Assembly (NCBI GenBank): GCA_032716605.1
Contig: CM064505.1
Span: forward strand, 46,978,297-47,042,296
Origin: Paralithodes platypus
Taxonomy: Eukaryota > Arthropoda > Malacostraca > Decapoda > Lithodidae
Direction: 5' to 3'
DNA length: 64,000 nucleotides
Below are positions 49,200 to 60,795 of the stretch, one piece after another (within the stretch, counting starts at the first letter, position 1; every line of letters starts with the position of its first letter). The notes beneath the pieces are model-generated. The model had not been told where the DNA came from and did not search any database. It worked only from the letters and a program-made list of their open reading frames with translations. A program made the translations under genes and the position numbers.

Positions 49200-49928
49200 T
49201 GTTACGATAATCACGCCATACCGTTCATGTTACGATAATCACGCCATACCGTTCATGTTGCAAAATTATTGGTAAATCTTTTAACTCACACGAATCTAAG
49301 AATTTCTTCTTCAATCGAGTTGTCAACTTGTGGAATGGGCTTCCCCGAAACGTTATAGACTGCATCACCGTTGATTCATTTAAACTCCGCCTAGACAAAT
49401 ATCTCGCATCAAACCCGCGACTGACTGCGTTTGTAAATGAATAACTTTATTTTATCCCCCCCTCAGTTACTAACCCATCTGTCCCCTACTAACTTCCTAA
49501 TCCTGCCACGGACATTAGTTCCAGGGCAGTAATTCCCTTTCCAATGTTCCCTTACCCACTCTAAACCACTGTTTGGACACTTGATCCTCAGTGTTTTGGA
49601 GGACAAGCAACCTAGAAGGGTCACTAGATCTGTTGTTGCTTGATTTCCTTTGTACTCCTTTGTACTCCTTTGTATGTTACGATAATCACGCCATACCGTT
49701 CATGTTACGATAATCACGCCATACCGTTCATGTTACGATAATCACGCCATACCGTTCATGTTACGATAATCACGCCATACCGTTCATGTTACGATAATCA
49801 CGCCATACCGTTCATGTTACGATAATCACGCCATACCGTTCATGTTACGATAATCACGCCATACCGTTCATGTTACGATAATCACGCCATACCGTTCATG
49901 TTACGATAATCACGCCATACCGTTCTTG
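49200..49928. repeat. 28-bp minisatellite split by a LINE fragment
   Basis: The unit CATGTTACGATAATCACGCC plus ATACCGTT is present twice before 49258 and about nine times after 49673, virtually without variation. Confidence 0.95.
49259..49673 (+). mobile_element. CR1-like LINE 3' fragment (family 1) in the minisatellite
   Basis: Begins GCAAAATTATTGGTAAATC, codes the last residues (HESKNFFFNRVVNLWNGLPR..TAFVNE) and runs to three CTTTGTACTC units. Confidence 0.9.
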
Positions 49929-50367
49929 GATAACAATGATCACAAATATTCTGTAACATTTCGGCTCCAGGCTTTGATCAATTGACCACTTGCAAGTTTC
50001 AAGCTATAAGGAAGTTGGAGCTGTAAACACCGATATTTAACATAATTATCAGCTAAAATTCGGGTCTATAGGTAGAGCCAACGAACTTGACAATATTCTT
50101 GATGCCTGACCTCTCTGTAACTCAAAAGGGAATAGAGGAGCAAACTGGCTGTAAATATCCACACCTATTTCTTGGTGGACTCTTCCCAAATGATAGACAC
50201 GTCAGCTCGATTGCTTTAATTAATTTCTAGTTGTAAAACGTTAAGGGGTCAAGATTCTTGTCAATTTCGCTGGCGCTACCTACAGTATAGTGCACGCATA
50301 ATCACATTAATTCACATTCAATATACTTGCTACCTATCTGAAACATACATTATTATTGCATTTCTAT
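49929..50367. other. No gene; MITE remnant at 50020-50240
   Basis: Contains CTGTAACTCAAAAGGG and TCCACACCTATTTCTTGG from the family seen at 11733-11934. No coding sequence. Confidence 0.5.
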
Positions 50368-50604
50368 TTAATCCTCTCCGACATATGACGCGATTTTGAG
50401 CCTATTGGGGATACTTTAAAGCCTTTGTTACCATCAGGGGTATGTAGAAACCCTTAGTTTAGTTACTTCAACCTCTGCAGTTGTCTTAGAGTTAGCTGTG
50501 GGCAGAAAACTAATTATGGAGTGGTAATTATAAGAGTGAGAGACCTCTATATTTCTTATTGCTAATCTGGCAACCTCTGCGTCATAAATGCGTGAAAGGG
50601 TTAA
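50368..50604. mobile_element. TTAACCCTTTCACGCA-family MITE, inverted copy
   Basis: Starts TTAATCCTCTCCGACATATG and ends ATGCGTGAAAGGGTTAA. The interior is the reverse complement of 33494-33726. Confidence 0.85.
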
Positions 50605-51375
50605 TATCGATATTTACGGCTCCAAATTCCTTATAGCCTGAAACTCGCAAGTGGTAAGTTAGAGAAGCTCATGAACAGGGTGTCAAACCGGAGCAATGTA
50701 TATTGAAGTTGTTGAAGAGGCATTTATTTTATACTAGCCCACTGAGACTAGGGTCTTACAAGGCTATAACTTAATTGAAAACTTAGATGAATATGAGAAG
50801 GACACACAACAAAAAATAAATAGCATGGTTTTAATAATGTTATCACGTCCAAAGAAATACTTAAAACTACAAACCAAGTTTTTATCTTTGCAAACACAAT
50901 CATAAAGACTATGAAAAGAATGGACTCAGCTTTCGTTTGACACACTGCTCATAAATCATTGTGGAAGGCGAACAAGGGGCCAATCAAACATAACCAAAAG
51001 TCATAAATGTATGTTATCAATTCTCGTATATTTTCGTTAGGTTTTGGAGATGCCTCATGGACACACACCTTTAGGTAAACTGAATAACAGACGGATATGC
51101 AAGGGTCTGGAGTTCTCGAAAAGGGGCGCCGGTCCTGACGGTATTTTTGACTTACAGTGTGCTGGCTTAATAATCCAAAAGGGTTGATATCCTCTGAAGT
51201 CCTATTTTAACTACTTAAGACTGATAGACGGTGATCACATAATATAACAACAACTACCTCTGCGGAGATAACGAAACAAGACGCATAGGAGAGTGCTGGA
51301 TAATGATGCGGCAAAAAAATCACATTACATAACATTCCAATCAGGGCGTGGACCTCTTATACGTTTTACTAGGTT

Positions 51376-51378
<3 letters not shown>
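50605..51378. other. No gene seen
   Basis: AT-rich non-coding sequence. No RNA gene or repeat family recognised. Confidence 0.5.

Positions 51379-51417
<39 letters not shown>
51379..51417. repeat. AC microsatellite
   Basis: AC array with ACAGAC derivatives continuing to about 51560. Confidence 0.9.
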
Positions 51418-51427
<10 letters not shown>

Positions 51428-51639
51428 GACGCAGATACACGCACAGACATGCAAACACACACACACACAAATACCTATGCTGCAAGTGTACAAAAAACCG
51501 ACAATTATTATGTTTTAGTATAACACAGACAGACACAGACACAGACACACACACACACACACATTCCCATCTCAACCCATCCCCAGCACCCACATAAACA
51601 CCCATGCCCTACCATACCTACTCACAGTTGAGATATGCG

Positions 51640-51742
51640 ACATTTTTCTATCGAGAAATGTACAAATTTATCTTGAAAGGGGTTCAAGGGAGTGTAAGCT
51701 TGATGGAGGTCTAGGGAACACACTAAAAACCTCCCTTTAAGT
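51640..51742 (+). mobile_element. TTAA MITE right-end fragment
   Basis: TTTTTCTATCGAGAAATGTA through AAGCTTGATGGAGGTCTAGGG to AAAACCTCCCTTTAA: the right third of the family. Confidence 0.7.
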
Positions 51743-51789
51743 TAGACTGTACGGGTAGAGAGCATAAAATGGTACCTTTTTCCCCCCCT

Positions 51790-52374
<585 letters not shown>

Positions 52375-52378
<4 letters not shown>

Positions 52379-52560
52379 CCCTTTGGGGATCATGACGTGT
52401 TTTGACAGCTATTCTGGCTAATGTTAGACGATTAAATACAGCTTAGGAAGGACCTGAGGGAATTCCAAGGGTAAAGATTCTTCCATTAACCCTGTAACTT
52501 CCATATACCTTTCCTAATCTTAAGACCATCGTCTACTAATAGCTAGGTAGTTTAAAGCTT
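52375..52560. mobile_element. Half copy of TTAACCCTTTGGGGATCATG MITE
   Basis: Starts at the TTAA that closes the preceding foldback element. Contains TTAGACGATTAAATACAGCT, TTAGGAAGGACCTGAGG and CCATTAACCCTGTAACTTCC. The right end is lost. Confidence 0.6.
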
Positions 52561-52800
52561 TTTAGTTTTTTTTTTTCTGAACCTCCCTTCACCCTCATGT
52601 TTATCCCCATTAACTTTGAAATTTTCAGATTTTCGCCCGATTAGTTTGGCGATTTTAAGACTTTTCGCTCTATTTCTTTGTCAATTTCAAGACCTTTCAT
52701 GACATTCAATTTAGGACCCTGTAATTTAGGAAGAAATTACCTTCGGCTGGGACATATTTCTACCGATTTTTTGTACAAATATAACTCGAAAGAGAGATCT
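52561..52800 (+). mobile_element. TTAA-family MITE, degraded
   Basis: Blocks CCCTCATGTTTATCCCC, TTAGTTTGGCGATTTTAAGA, GTCAATTTCAAGACCTTTCA in family order. Confidence 0.65.
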
Positions 52801-53149
52801 TTCACAATGTAGACTGTATTTCGAAATGCGATCTTTTAATTACGATCCCGCACTAACATTTCTCAACCCGAGCGGTACTTCCCCAGATCTATCACCGTAT
52901 ATACAGTATATATATATATATATACACTCCCCCCCCCTCCCCCCAAGAGAGTGACTGTGAGAGGAGGTGAGCCAGTTTTTACCCAATGTTGTCCCACCGC
53001 CGGAAAAATACTGTACTAAACTGGCTTCTCCGGTCTGGTGTGCGGGACATCCACCGCGGGTTGGCATTGTTACAGATATTTTCATTTTTTTTTCTTTTCT
53101 AGTTTGTCCGTTAAGCATCCTTCATGCTAGACAGAGAGGAGAGAAAAAA

Positions 53150-53400
53150 AACCCGCCTCCCTAAATCTCCTTTCAAGCTAAGAAATAAACCGTAAACCTC
53201 CTTCAAGCTAAATGTATGTCTTCGGCCGGGATTCTGTTTTAGTTGCAGGCTTGCTTTCGCTCGCCAGGAAATTGTCGACACCTGAATGGGGAGAAACGTA
53301 TTATACCCACCAAACCAATGGGGTGAATTGTATTTAAAATCGCTAAAGAAATGGATTGAAACAGAGGGGTGGGGTTGGGGGGTTTCGTAAAAAGATCCGC
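53150..53400 (-). mobile_element. TTAA-family MITE, degraded
   Basis: CTTCGGCCGGGATTC, GCAGGCTTGCTTTCGCTCGC, TCGACACCTGAATGGGG, CCAAACCAATGGGGTGAA in reverse family order. Confidence 0.65.
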
Positions 53401-53431
53401 ATTGCATTAGATACTCCGGAGGCTTCACGGT

Positions 53432-53707
53432 GTGGTGTGGTGTGCAGAATTAAATATGCCATTATCTCTAATATACGAACCTCGGTGGATCACATATATA
53501 CTGAAATACCACAGGAACGAAAATTCCTGGGAGCGAAACTTCCACCCCCAGCAGGATCCCCGGTCCCCTATCCTTTATATGCTATTATTAGTATTGCTTC
53601 AGATGAGAGAACATCCCCGACTACGAATCTATATTCGAGAGTTGGAGATTGAAATGATTATGTTGAGACGATCTACCACTCCTCAGGATAGACGTTACCT
53701 GGAGTAG
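53432..53707 (+). other. Unrecognised 91-codon open frame
   Basis: The frame reads MVWCAELNMPLSLIYEPRWI, later MREHPRLRIYIRELEIEMIM, ending at TAG 53705-53707. The charged helix-like RLRIYIRELEIEM is protein-like, but I recognise no family and see no clear splice sites. It may be a decayed element or chance. Confidence 0.25.
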
Positions 53708-54929
53708 CATACCATTCTAAAGCTCAACTACAGTCGCCACAGGCAACATGACTGCAGACCATGTATTATTGATTAATTGATATGCATACCTTTAACTATG
53801 ACACCCCCTGAGAGAGGAAGGTAAGAAGGGAAGACACCTCTTACCTCTCCATATTACGAGGGTACAAGTATATAAACCATGCCAATTATTATGTTGATTT
53901 ATACCATTGCCTATTTTTGTTATTTCTCTTGTTGACCTACTAATCCAGCATGCCGACTAACCTACTAACTTAAGACTACTAGTCTTAAGTTAGTAGAACT
54001 AGTAAACTAGTAAGTTAGACTAGTAAACAAACCATACACCTCACGCGGTATTTTTCCCCTAACCTTGTGTTACATAATCCAGCATGCCTTGTTTCTTTCT
54101 AGCCCCCTTCCACACGTCTTCTACACGCCTCGTCAGATACTACCTTCTCGGACTACAGTTCACATGATTCTATCCTTTTTCCGTTGCAACCAGGCAGGTG
54201 ACAGCTGTGCATGCATAGACGACGACCTGATCATCCCACGGAAGCGCCAATGCCTTGCGTCGCGTGTTTGCCCCAGGTGCGTAACCAACACAGTCTATCA
54301 CCATGATAATGATAATTGCACTGCCGCCTGATTACGCATGCCCTACTTTATTGACCACTATCTGTCTGTATTTTCTATCTCTCTCTTGATTTCTCTCCCC
54401 TTATCCACATGTAGGCTACGTGAGTATTTCCAACCGACCCAGGTGGCCACGACAACAACAAACCGATGAACTCGGAGACCCAGCCGCCGAGTCCTGCCAG
54501 GTCATGGAAGACACCCCTGCTCCGCCCCCTCCTCGACCTCGGCATACGGGACCACTAGGGCACCCGCATTGACCCTTCTGGGCGAGGTGATCCGCCCTCA
54601 GCCCCGTGAACAACAACACGACAGGAGCCTCTTGCCACCCTGACTGTTATTTTTATTCTTACATGTCCAGTGTGTGAACTAACGCGGTCATCTGCTCCAG
54701 AGCCTTGGGAACGAGGAGCCAAATTACCAAAAAATGACCCCACAGCCCCTGCACAGCCCCCCCCAGAATATGAGGGGGCCACCACAGCCAGGGCAACACC
54801 CGCCTCCAGCATCCTTCACTCCTCCACCAGCTTGCCAACTTGAAGAGCCTGTTAGCTCCAGCCCCGGAAGTTATGCATCCGCCTCCTCTCCATCCCCCAA
54901 AGCGAGCCCCCCTGTGGGGCTGCCCTTAG
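53708..54929. other. Non-coding or unclassified, GC/Pro-rich at 54400-54930
   Basis: Open frames on both strands in the GC-rich part are Pro/Gly-rich and have no recognised domain. A perfect palindrome lies at 53962-53996. Confidence 0.4.
53962..53996. repeat. Perfect palindrome, 17-bp arms
   Basis: CTACTAACTTAAGACTA, one base, then its exact reverse complement. More CTAGTAA-type variants follow to 54030. Confidence 0.95.
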
Positions 54930-55100
54930 CAGACAAAGACTTCCTAAATGGCACGAAAGGTCTTAAAATTAACAACGAAATGGGGTGAAAGGTGTTAAAA
55001 TCACCAAACTAATGGGCCGAACGTCTTAAAATCTCAAAACTAGTGGGGCTAAATATTAGGGAGAAGGGGGTCCAGAAAAACGGTCTGCCTCCCCTTAAAT
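54930..55100 (-). mobile_element. TTAA MITE right half
   Basis: CTAAATGGCACGAAAGGTC, CAAACTAATGGGCCGAACGTC, CTAGTGGGGCTAAATATTAG, ending AACGGTCTGCCTCCCCTTAA. It corresponds to the left half of 30845-31203 in inverse orientation. Confidence 0.8.
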
Positions 55101-55617
55101 GGACTGCTTAACTGATACCATATTGGCCACATACCAAATCGGCCACGGACCAACACGGCCTCGGACACATAATGACACTTGCACTGGTTTGTATGGATGG
55201 CGGGGATATGGGCTCTACTGAATGCGCTTTTTTGACATTGTTTTGTATAATTTGTCGGCTTGTGGGTTTGATTTATATATTGTTTTTTCAAAGTTGGTGG
55301 TCTGTGATTTGAGGTTTTGATTTATTATATATTATTTTTGCATAAGTTAGCCGTCTGTATTTTGTGGCTTGTATTTACTGCGAATGGCCGAGACAAATTT
55401 AGCGGTTTGTCGTTGGCGGTTTTTCATGTATTGGTAATTATAAGTTAGCAGTTTGTTTTTGGTGCATTCTTATCTATTGGTAATTAGAATTTAGCGGTGT
55501 GTAGCTTGCCGTTGCATGTAAGTCTGAAAAATATATAAACATGACTGAAGAATAACAAAGCCACCTCAGATTCGCTGATGACATAATGCTCCTCAGCGAC
55601 TCGAGGGAGGAGTTGCA

Positions 55618-56185
55618 ACAAACCATACGAAGAGCGTCTTAGAGAATTAAATCTATTTCCTTTAACCCAGCGCAGATTAAGAGGCGACTTAATTCAAGTG
55701 TTCAAAATCATCAAAGGCATCGACAATATGAACTGTAGTAAGTACTTCACTATCGACCAATCTAATTACACGCGGGGAAACGGTTGCAAAATTATTGGTA
55801 AATCTTTTAACTCGCACGAATCTAAGAATTTCTTCTTCAATCGAGTTGTCAACTTGTGGAATGGGCTTCCCCGAGACGTTATAGACTGCAACACCGTTGA
55901 TTCATTTAAATTCCGCCTAGACAAATATCTCGCATCAAACCCGCGACTGACTGCGTTTGTAAATGAATAACTTTATCCTCCCCTCAGTTACTAACCCATA
56001 TGTCCCCTACTAACTTCCTAGTCCTGCCACGTTAGTGGCAGGGCAGTAGTTCCCTTTCCAATGTTCCCTTACCCACTCTAAACCACTGTTTGAACACTTG
56101 ATCCTCAGTGTTTTGGAGGACAAGCAACCTAGAAGGGTCACTAGATCTGTTGTTGCTTGATTTCCTTTGTACTCCTTTATATCAT
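55618..56185 (+). mobile_element. CR1-like LINE 3' fragment (family 1) inside the RTE relic
   Basis: Starts CAAACCATACGAAGAGCGTC, codes LIQVFKIIKGIDNMNCSKYF to TAFVNE, and ends with TTGTACTCCTTTATATCATGG near an A/TAA-rich tract. Near-identical to 37900-38437. Confidence 0.9.
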
Positions 56186-56447
56186 GGACCAAAAAAAAAA
56201 AAAAATAATAATAATAATAACAAAAGAAAACGAGAATCTCTTTGAGTAGGATTGAAAATTAATAGAAATAAAACACAAGCTTTTGATTAACCACTACAAA
56301 TAATGATAGACGAGGGGCAATGGAGGTATTTAAAGACTGCATATGCTTACTGCAGGCTAGTTTATAAATGTAAACACAGATTATGATAAATACATCAAGC
56401 GGAGGAAAGGATTGGATAGCATTTGATAAACTTACCCTCCTCTCTCC

Positions 56448-56785
56448 TTAAGGGGAGATTTCCACCTGGAGGATTTTTTTCTGGACCCCTTTCTCCCTCA
56501 TGTTTAACCTCATGTTGCTTTTGAAGTTTTAAGACGTTCGCCCCATTACTTTGGCGATTTTAAGAACCTTCGCCCCATTTCTGTCAATTTTAAGACTATT
56601 CGCGCTATTTAGGTGTCGATTTTTTCCTGGCGAGCGATAGCGAGCCTGTAATTTAAGGGGAACCGTCCTTCGGCCGGGAAATTTTTCTACCGAAAAATGT
56701 AGAAATTTATCTTGAAAGGGGGTTTAGGCGGAGTAATTTTAAGCTTGATGGAAGTCTAGGGAATCAACTAAAAACCTCCCCTTAA
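56448..56785 (+). mobile_element. TTAA MITE, complete, inside the RTE relic
   Basis: TTAAGGGGAGATTTCCACC at the left and AAAAACCTCCCCTTAA at the right. Core CTGGCGAGCGATAGCGAGCC, then CCTTCGGCCGGG. Closest relative: 30293-30630. Confidence 0.88.
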
Positions 56786-56879
56786 AGAGAAAGGTGTACA
56801 ACCAATGTGCCTTCCCACAGTACTAATTTATGGATCAGAAGCCTTAGTAAAACAATGACTCGAAAACGTATGGCATAAA

Positions 56880-57775
56880 CAAGAGATATGAAGAGAGCCT
56901 CGTCGATAAGAGATATGAAGAGAGCCTCGTCGATAAGAGATATGAAGAGAGCCTCGTCGATAAGAGATATGAAGAGAGCCTCGTCGATAAGAGATATGAA
57001 GAGAGCCTCGTCGATAAGAGATATGAAGAGAGCCTCGTCGATAAGAAATATGAAGAGAGCCTCGTCGATAAGAGATATGAAGAGAGCCTCGTCGATAAGA
57101 GATATGAAGAGAGCCTCGTCGATAAGAGATATGAAGAGAGCCTCGTCGATAAGAGATATGAAGATAGCCTAGTCGATAAGAGATATGAAGAGAGCCTCGT
57201 CGATAAGAGATATGAAGAGAGCCTAGTCGATAAGAGATATGAAGATAGCCTAGTCGATAAGAGATATGAAGAGAGCCTCGTCGATAAGAGATATGAAGAG
57301 AGCCTAGTCGATAAGAGATATGAAGATAGCCTAGTCGATAAGAGATATGAAGAGAGCCTCGTCGATAAGAGATATGAAGAGAGCCTCGTCGATAAGAAAT
57401 ATGAAGAGCCTCGTCGATAAGAGATATGAAGAGAGCCTCGTCGATAAGAGATATGAAGAGAGCCTCGTCGATAAGAGATATGAAGAGAGCCTCGTCGATA
57501 AGAGATATGAAGATAGCCTAGTCGATAAGAGATATGAAGAGAGCCTCGTCGATAAGAGATATGAAGAGAGCCTAGTCGATAAGAGATATGAAGATAGCCT
57601 AGTCGATAAGAGATATGAAGAGAGCCTCGTCGATAAGAGATATGAAGAGAGCCTAGTCGATAAGAGATATGAAGATAGCCTAGTCGATAAGAGATATGAA
57701 GAGAGCCTCGTCGATAAGAGATATGAAGAGAGCCTAGTCGATAAGAGATATGAAGAGAGCCTCGTCGATAAGAGA
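56880..57775. repeat. 27-bp satellite, about 33 units
   Basis: The unit is AGATATGAAGAGAGCCTCGT plus CGATAAG, with variants CCTAGTC and GATAGCC. Because 27 is a multiple of 3 and stops are absent in several frames, long artificial open frames exist on both strands (9-residue repeats such as MKRASSIRD). One unit near 57400 lacks two bases. Confidence 0.97.
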
Positions 57776-58066
57776 ATAGACACAAGTAAAAGTTATTCTC
57801 TTTACTAGATAACGGAGAAAATGGTCTTGGACAGACCATAGGCTATATTTCTAAAGTATTATTATAGATAGACTACCGGGTACAGAGTTACACAATGAGC
57901 ACCTATAGATGAAGCTAGTTAAAGAGGTAGACAGACAACCAGATGGATGGATGAGATCTAGAAGTTTGCTAAGGTGGGATGGAACAAACTAACATTTAAC
58001 CAGAGTAGTACTTATTCAGAGAGGTTTTCGGTCTGTTTTAACTTAACTTAGGCCGTCGACAACAAT

Positions 58067-58067
58067 T

Positions 58068-58100
<33 letters not shown>

Positions 58101-58118
58101 TATATATATATACATATA

Positions 58119-58151
<33 letters not shown>
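58067..58151. repeat. AT then GT microsatellite
   Basis: AT 58067-58112 and GT 58122-58151. Confidence 0.95.
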
Positions 58152-58153
<2 letters not shown>

Positions 58154-58286
58154 TTATCGCCCTCACAATTTGCATATACTTTAGATTACCTTTACATAAG
58201 GAGGTTACCACAACATTACGCGGCACAAACCTCCCGCTGGGGAAAGAATAGAGGACACCACAGGAAAAAACCCTTCCGTTCCTACA

Positions 58287-58691
58287 TTAATGGGGGGGGG
58301 GGGTCATCGGCTTCTTTTTATCTTTCTCTCCTTTTCTCTCTTTCCCTAGCTTGTATCCATTTTGCCCCATTCAGCCAACTGTTTTAAGACGTTTATCCCC
58401 ATCCAGGTGTCGATTTCTTCCTGGCGAGCGATAGCGAGCCAGCATTGTATGGAGAAATCCGGCTTCGCCGGAGACATTTTTCTGTCAAAAAAATTGAAAA
58501 TTTAGCTTGCTGAAACAACAAACACATATACAGTATATGCTGGTTCGCTACCGCTCGCCAGGAAAATATTGACACCTGGATGGGGGGTAAACGTCCTAAA
58601 ACAGTAGGCTGAATGGGCCCGAATGGATAAAAGCCAAAGAGAGAGGGAGAGAAAGAGAAAAAAAAGCGAGGTGGGCAGTGGGCTCCCTTAA
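58287..58691. mobile_element. Long foldback MITE, TTAA ends
   Basis: Starts TTAATGGGGGGG and ends GGGCTCCCTTAA. Arms share TTTTAAGACGTTTATCCCC/GGGGGGTAAACGTCC and CCTGGCGAGCGATAGCGAGCC/GGTTCGCTACCGCTCGCCAGG. Same family as 51964-52378. Confidence 0.82.
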
Positions 58692-59690
58692 CCCCCCCCC
58701 ACCCCCCCCTCCCTCTCTCTCCCGGGTCCCGTACAGTATATATAGGTGGGGTCGGCACCTCTTTTACCGTCATTGTCACGCTGGACTGATGGTGGTAACA
58801 ACAACAACAACAAGGTGGTGCTGGTACAAGGAACACACAACCTAATACTTGGGACCAGAATACAACTTGTTCTTCCCGGTGTGAAAATTACCGTTAAATT
58901 ATCGGAATATTTGAAAAATAGCGTGTTCAATTGACGGAATATTCCAAAATTAGCCTGCTAAATTAACGGAATACTCAAAAATTAGCCTGCTAAAATAAAG
59001 GTTTAACGTAAAATTAGCCTGTTACAATAATGGGACACTCGAAAATTAGCGTGTTAAAATAATGGGATAATCTAACATTAAGCATATAAAATATGTCATC
59101 GCTATAATAACATTCATAAAACAAAAGATATTAAAGATTAACTAATAAATAATAAATAAATTAAATAATAAAGGAATATAATATAAGATTCAAACTATGG
59201 GTTGAGACAGAACAATTAACCCAAACGTTGATAGGACCAGCCCAAAACTAATTCGAATACAAGTAGCCGTCTGAAGAAATGGAAAAAAAACAAAAAAAAA
59301 AAACGATATTGCAGTAACGTCAAAATAAGATCAAACTATCATAATCTGAAGGTCAAATGTCGCTAACCACCAATTTCTTCATTACAAAAAATATATCCAA
59401 ATATACGAAAACTAGCGTAAGGGCGCCATTTAAAAAACGACCAAAAGTTGTAAAATACACAAATATACCAAAAAATACTAAATACATAATTATAAGGGCG
59501 CCATCTCAAAAACGACCAAAAGTTGTACAAGCAGAAGTCGTAGCCCACCATTCTCGTCATTTAAAAAATACGGAAAGAAAACCAGCAAATCGTAATTTCG
59601 TCGTCTAAAACAAAACAAGTCGTAAAGTTAAACATGCAAAAAGCGTAGTTAATCACAAATACAGAGCGTGCCCTCAGCAATCAAGTTTCC
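58692..59690. other. No gene; ATTAGCCTG/TAACGG tandem traces
   Basis: 58880-59070 contains repeated AAAATTAGC(C/G)TG segments of about 35-40 bp; 59390-59530 contains two AGGGCGCCAT..CGACCAAAAGTTGTA segments. No coding evidence. Confidence 0.55.
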
Positions 59691-60035
59691 TTCTTCTTCT
59701 CTTCCTCCTTCATCTCCAGCTTCGTCTTATCCTACACCTGCTCTTCCTTCTTTTACTCCTCTTTTTCTTCCTTCTTCGTTCCTCCACCTCTTTCTTTTCC
59801 TCCTCCTTCTCTTCCACCTCCTCCTTCTTCTCTTCCTCCACCTCCTCCTCCTCCTTTTACTCCACAACACTCCTCCTTCTCTACTCCACCTCCTCCTCCT
59901 CCTGCTTTTCCTCCATCTCCTCCTCCTTCTTTCCCTCCACATCCTTCTCCTTCTTTACTGTACCACCTTCTCCTTCTGTTCTTCCACCTCCTCCACCACC
60001 ACTTCCTCTCTCTTTTCCTCCTACGTGTTTTTCCT
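59690..60035. repeat. TCC/TTC-rich low-complexity tract
   Basis: A long pyrimidine-only tract directly upstream of the SLC46-like exon. It could act as a promoter-proximal CT tract or polypyrimidine tract, but that is speculation. Confidence 0.9.
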
Positions 60036-60060
60036 TGGGCGAGCTACCCCCTCCGACAAG

Positions 60061-60222
60061 ATGCTGGAAAACCTGGCCACCAACCTACAGTCCGGGCTTC
60101 GAACCCTGACCATCGAGCCCATCATGCTCGTAGACGGGGCGTGCAAGGAGGCCATGATCCTCTTCGCTGAGAACGTCCAGATGAACCGGATCTGCTCAAT
60201 CAAGCTCGGATATTCGGATGAG
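60061..60222 (+). CDS. SLC46/proton-coupled-folate-transporter-like, first coding exon
   Basis: From the ATG at 60061 (A at -3) the frame gives 54 residues containing LRTLTIEPIMLVDGACKEA, a hydrophobic stretch, and NRICSIKLGYSDE, followed by a perfect GTAAGT donor. The I-T-x-EP-x-M...x-C...LGYSxE pattern is typical of the first transmembrane segment of SLC46-family MFS transporters, where the next exon usually supplies a Cys. Members move folates, or bacterial muropeptides and cyclic dinucleotides, across membranes; the substrate here is unknown. No downstream exon was recognised before the window ends. The frame is also open upstream through a TCC/TTC-rich tract, so an acceptor near 60040 is an alternative to an initiator exon. 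Confidence 0.7.
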
Positions 60223-60243
60223 GTAAGTTTTAGTACTGTAGTA

Positions 60244-60562
60244 TTCACCCCTTCAGCACGATAACTCATTTGTCTATTGATTCTGGATACAATTAGAAGA
60301 TTATATTCAGTTTAAGAATAATCCATCTTACTTAGATAGAAAAAAGGAAAACAAAATAGAAAATAGAAAATAAAAATAAAAATAGGAAAAGTGGGGATTG
60401 GGCCTGAGTATATAGATAGATAGATAGATAGACTTAAAGGGTTTACTGAGATCGTATTTACTTCATTCCGTTATAGCCTACTGGTGAATTATAAGCTAAA
60501 GCAAATCGTCTGATGGTAACCAGAATATGATGAAAATGACGTCATCGTGCTGAAGGGGTTAA
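60244..60562. mobile_element. TTAA MITE just after the SLC46-like exon
   Basis: The left CACCCCTTCAGCACGATAAC is mirrored by GTCATCGTGCTGAAGGGGTTAA. It begins about 22 bp after the exon's donor and contains a GATA run. Confidence 0.75.
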
Positions 60563-60639
60563 TCATTGTACAGTCGCCTGCAGTAATAAGTGGTACAGTC
60601 GTCCATGTCAGAATGCAAACACGGTAATGGTAGTGTTAC

Positions 60640-60795
60640 CAACTCAAATACAATGCATCCAAAATTATATAGATAAACTGTCTAACTGGGCTCAAACCTG
60701 GCAATTGAGCTTCAAATATTGATAATTGCTGAGTATTGCACGTAGGTTATAAGAACAATAAGACAAATAATTCAATGGGCGGTATTCAACTTAAC
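60640..60795 (+). mobile_element. CR1-like RT fragment
   Basis: Reads QCIQNYIDKLSNWAQTWQLS, then a damaged CxVLHVGY-like stretch and MGGIQL, the region after the catalytic box in CR1-like RTs. A TTAACC MITE end interrupts it at 60791. Confidence 0.7.

Larger units (their letters stand above)
55556..58015 (+). mobile_element. RTE-like LINE relic, broken into at least three pieces
   Basis: 55556-55620 encodes HLRFADDIMLLSDSREELQQ (catalytic FADD). 56220-56290 encodes ESL-stop-VGLKINRNKTQA. 56790-56860 encodes VQPMCLPTVLIYGSEA. 57900-58015 includes RQTTRWMDEI..KFAKVGWNKL. The order matches the RT C-terminal half of RTE-type elements. The gaps hold a CR1 fragment, a TTAA MITE and a 27-bp satellite. 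Confidence 0.7.

Noticed and set aside
54416..54988. Gly- and Pro-rich frames on both strands
   Set aside because: GC-rich composition gives overlapping frames on both strands. No domain, splice site or start context supports a gene.
56844..57839. 331-codon minus-strand open frame and plus-strand repeat frames
   Set aside because: They are produced by a 27-bp satellite free of stops in several frames. No unique coding sequence flanks them.
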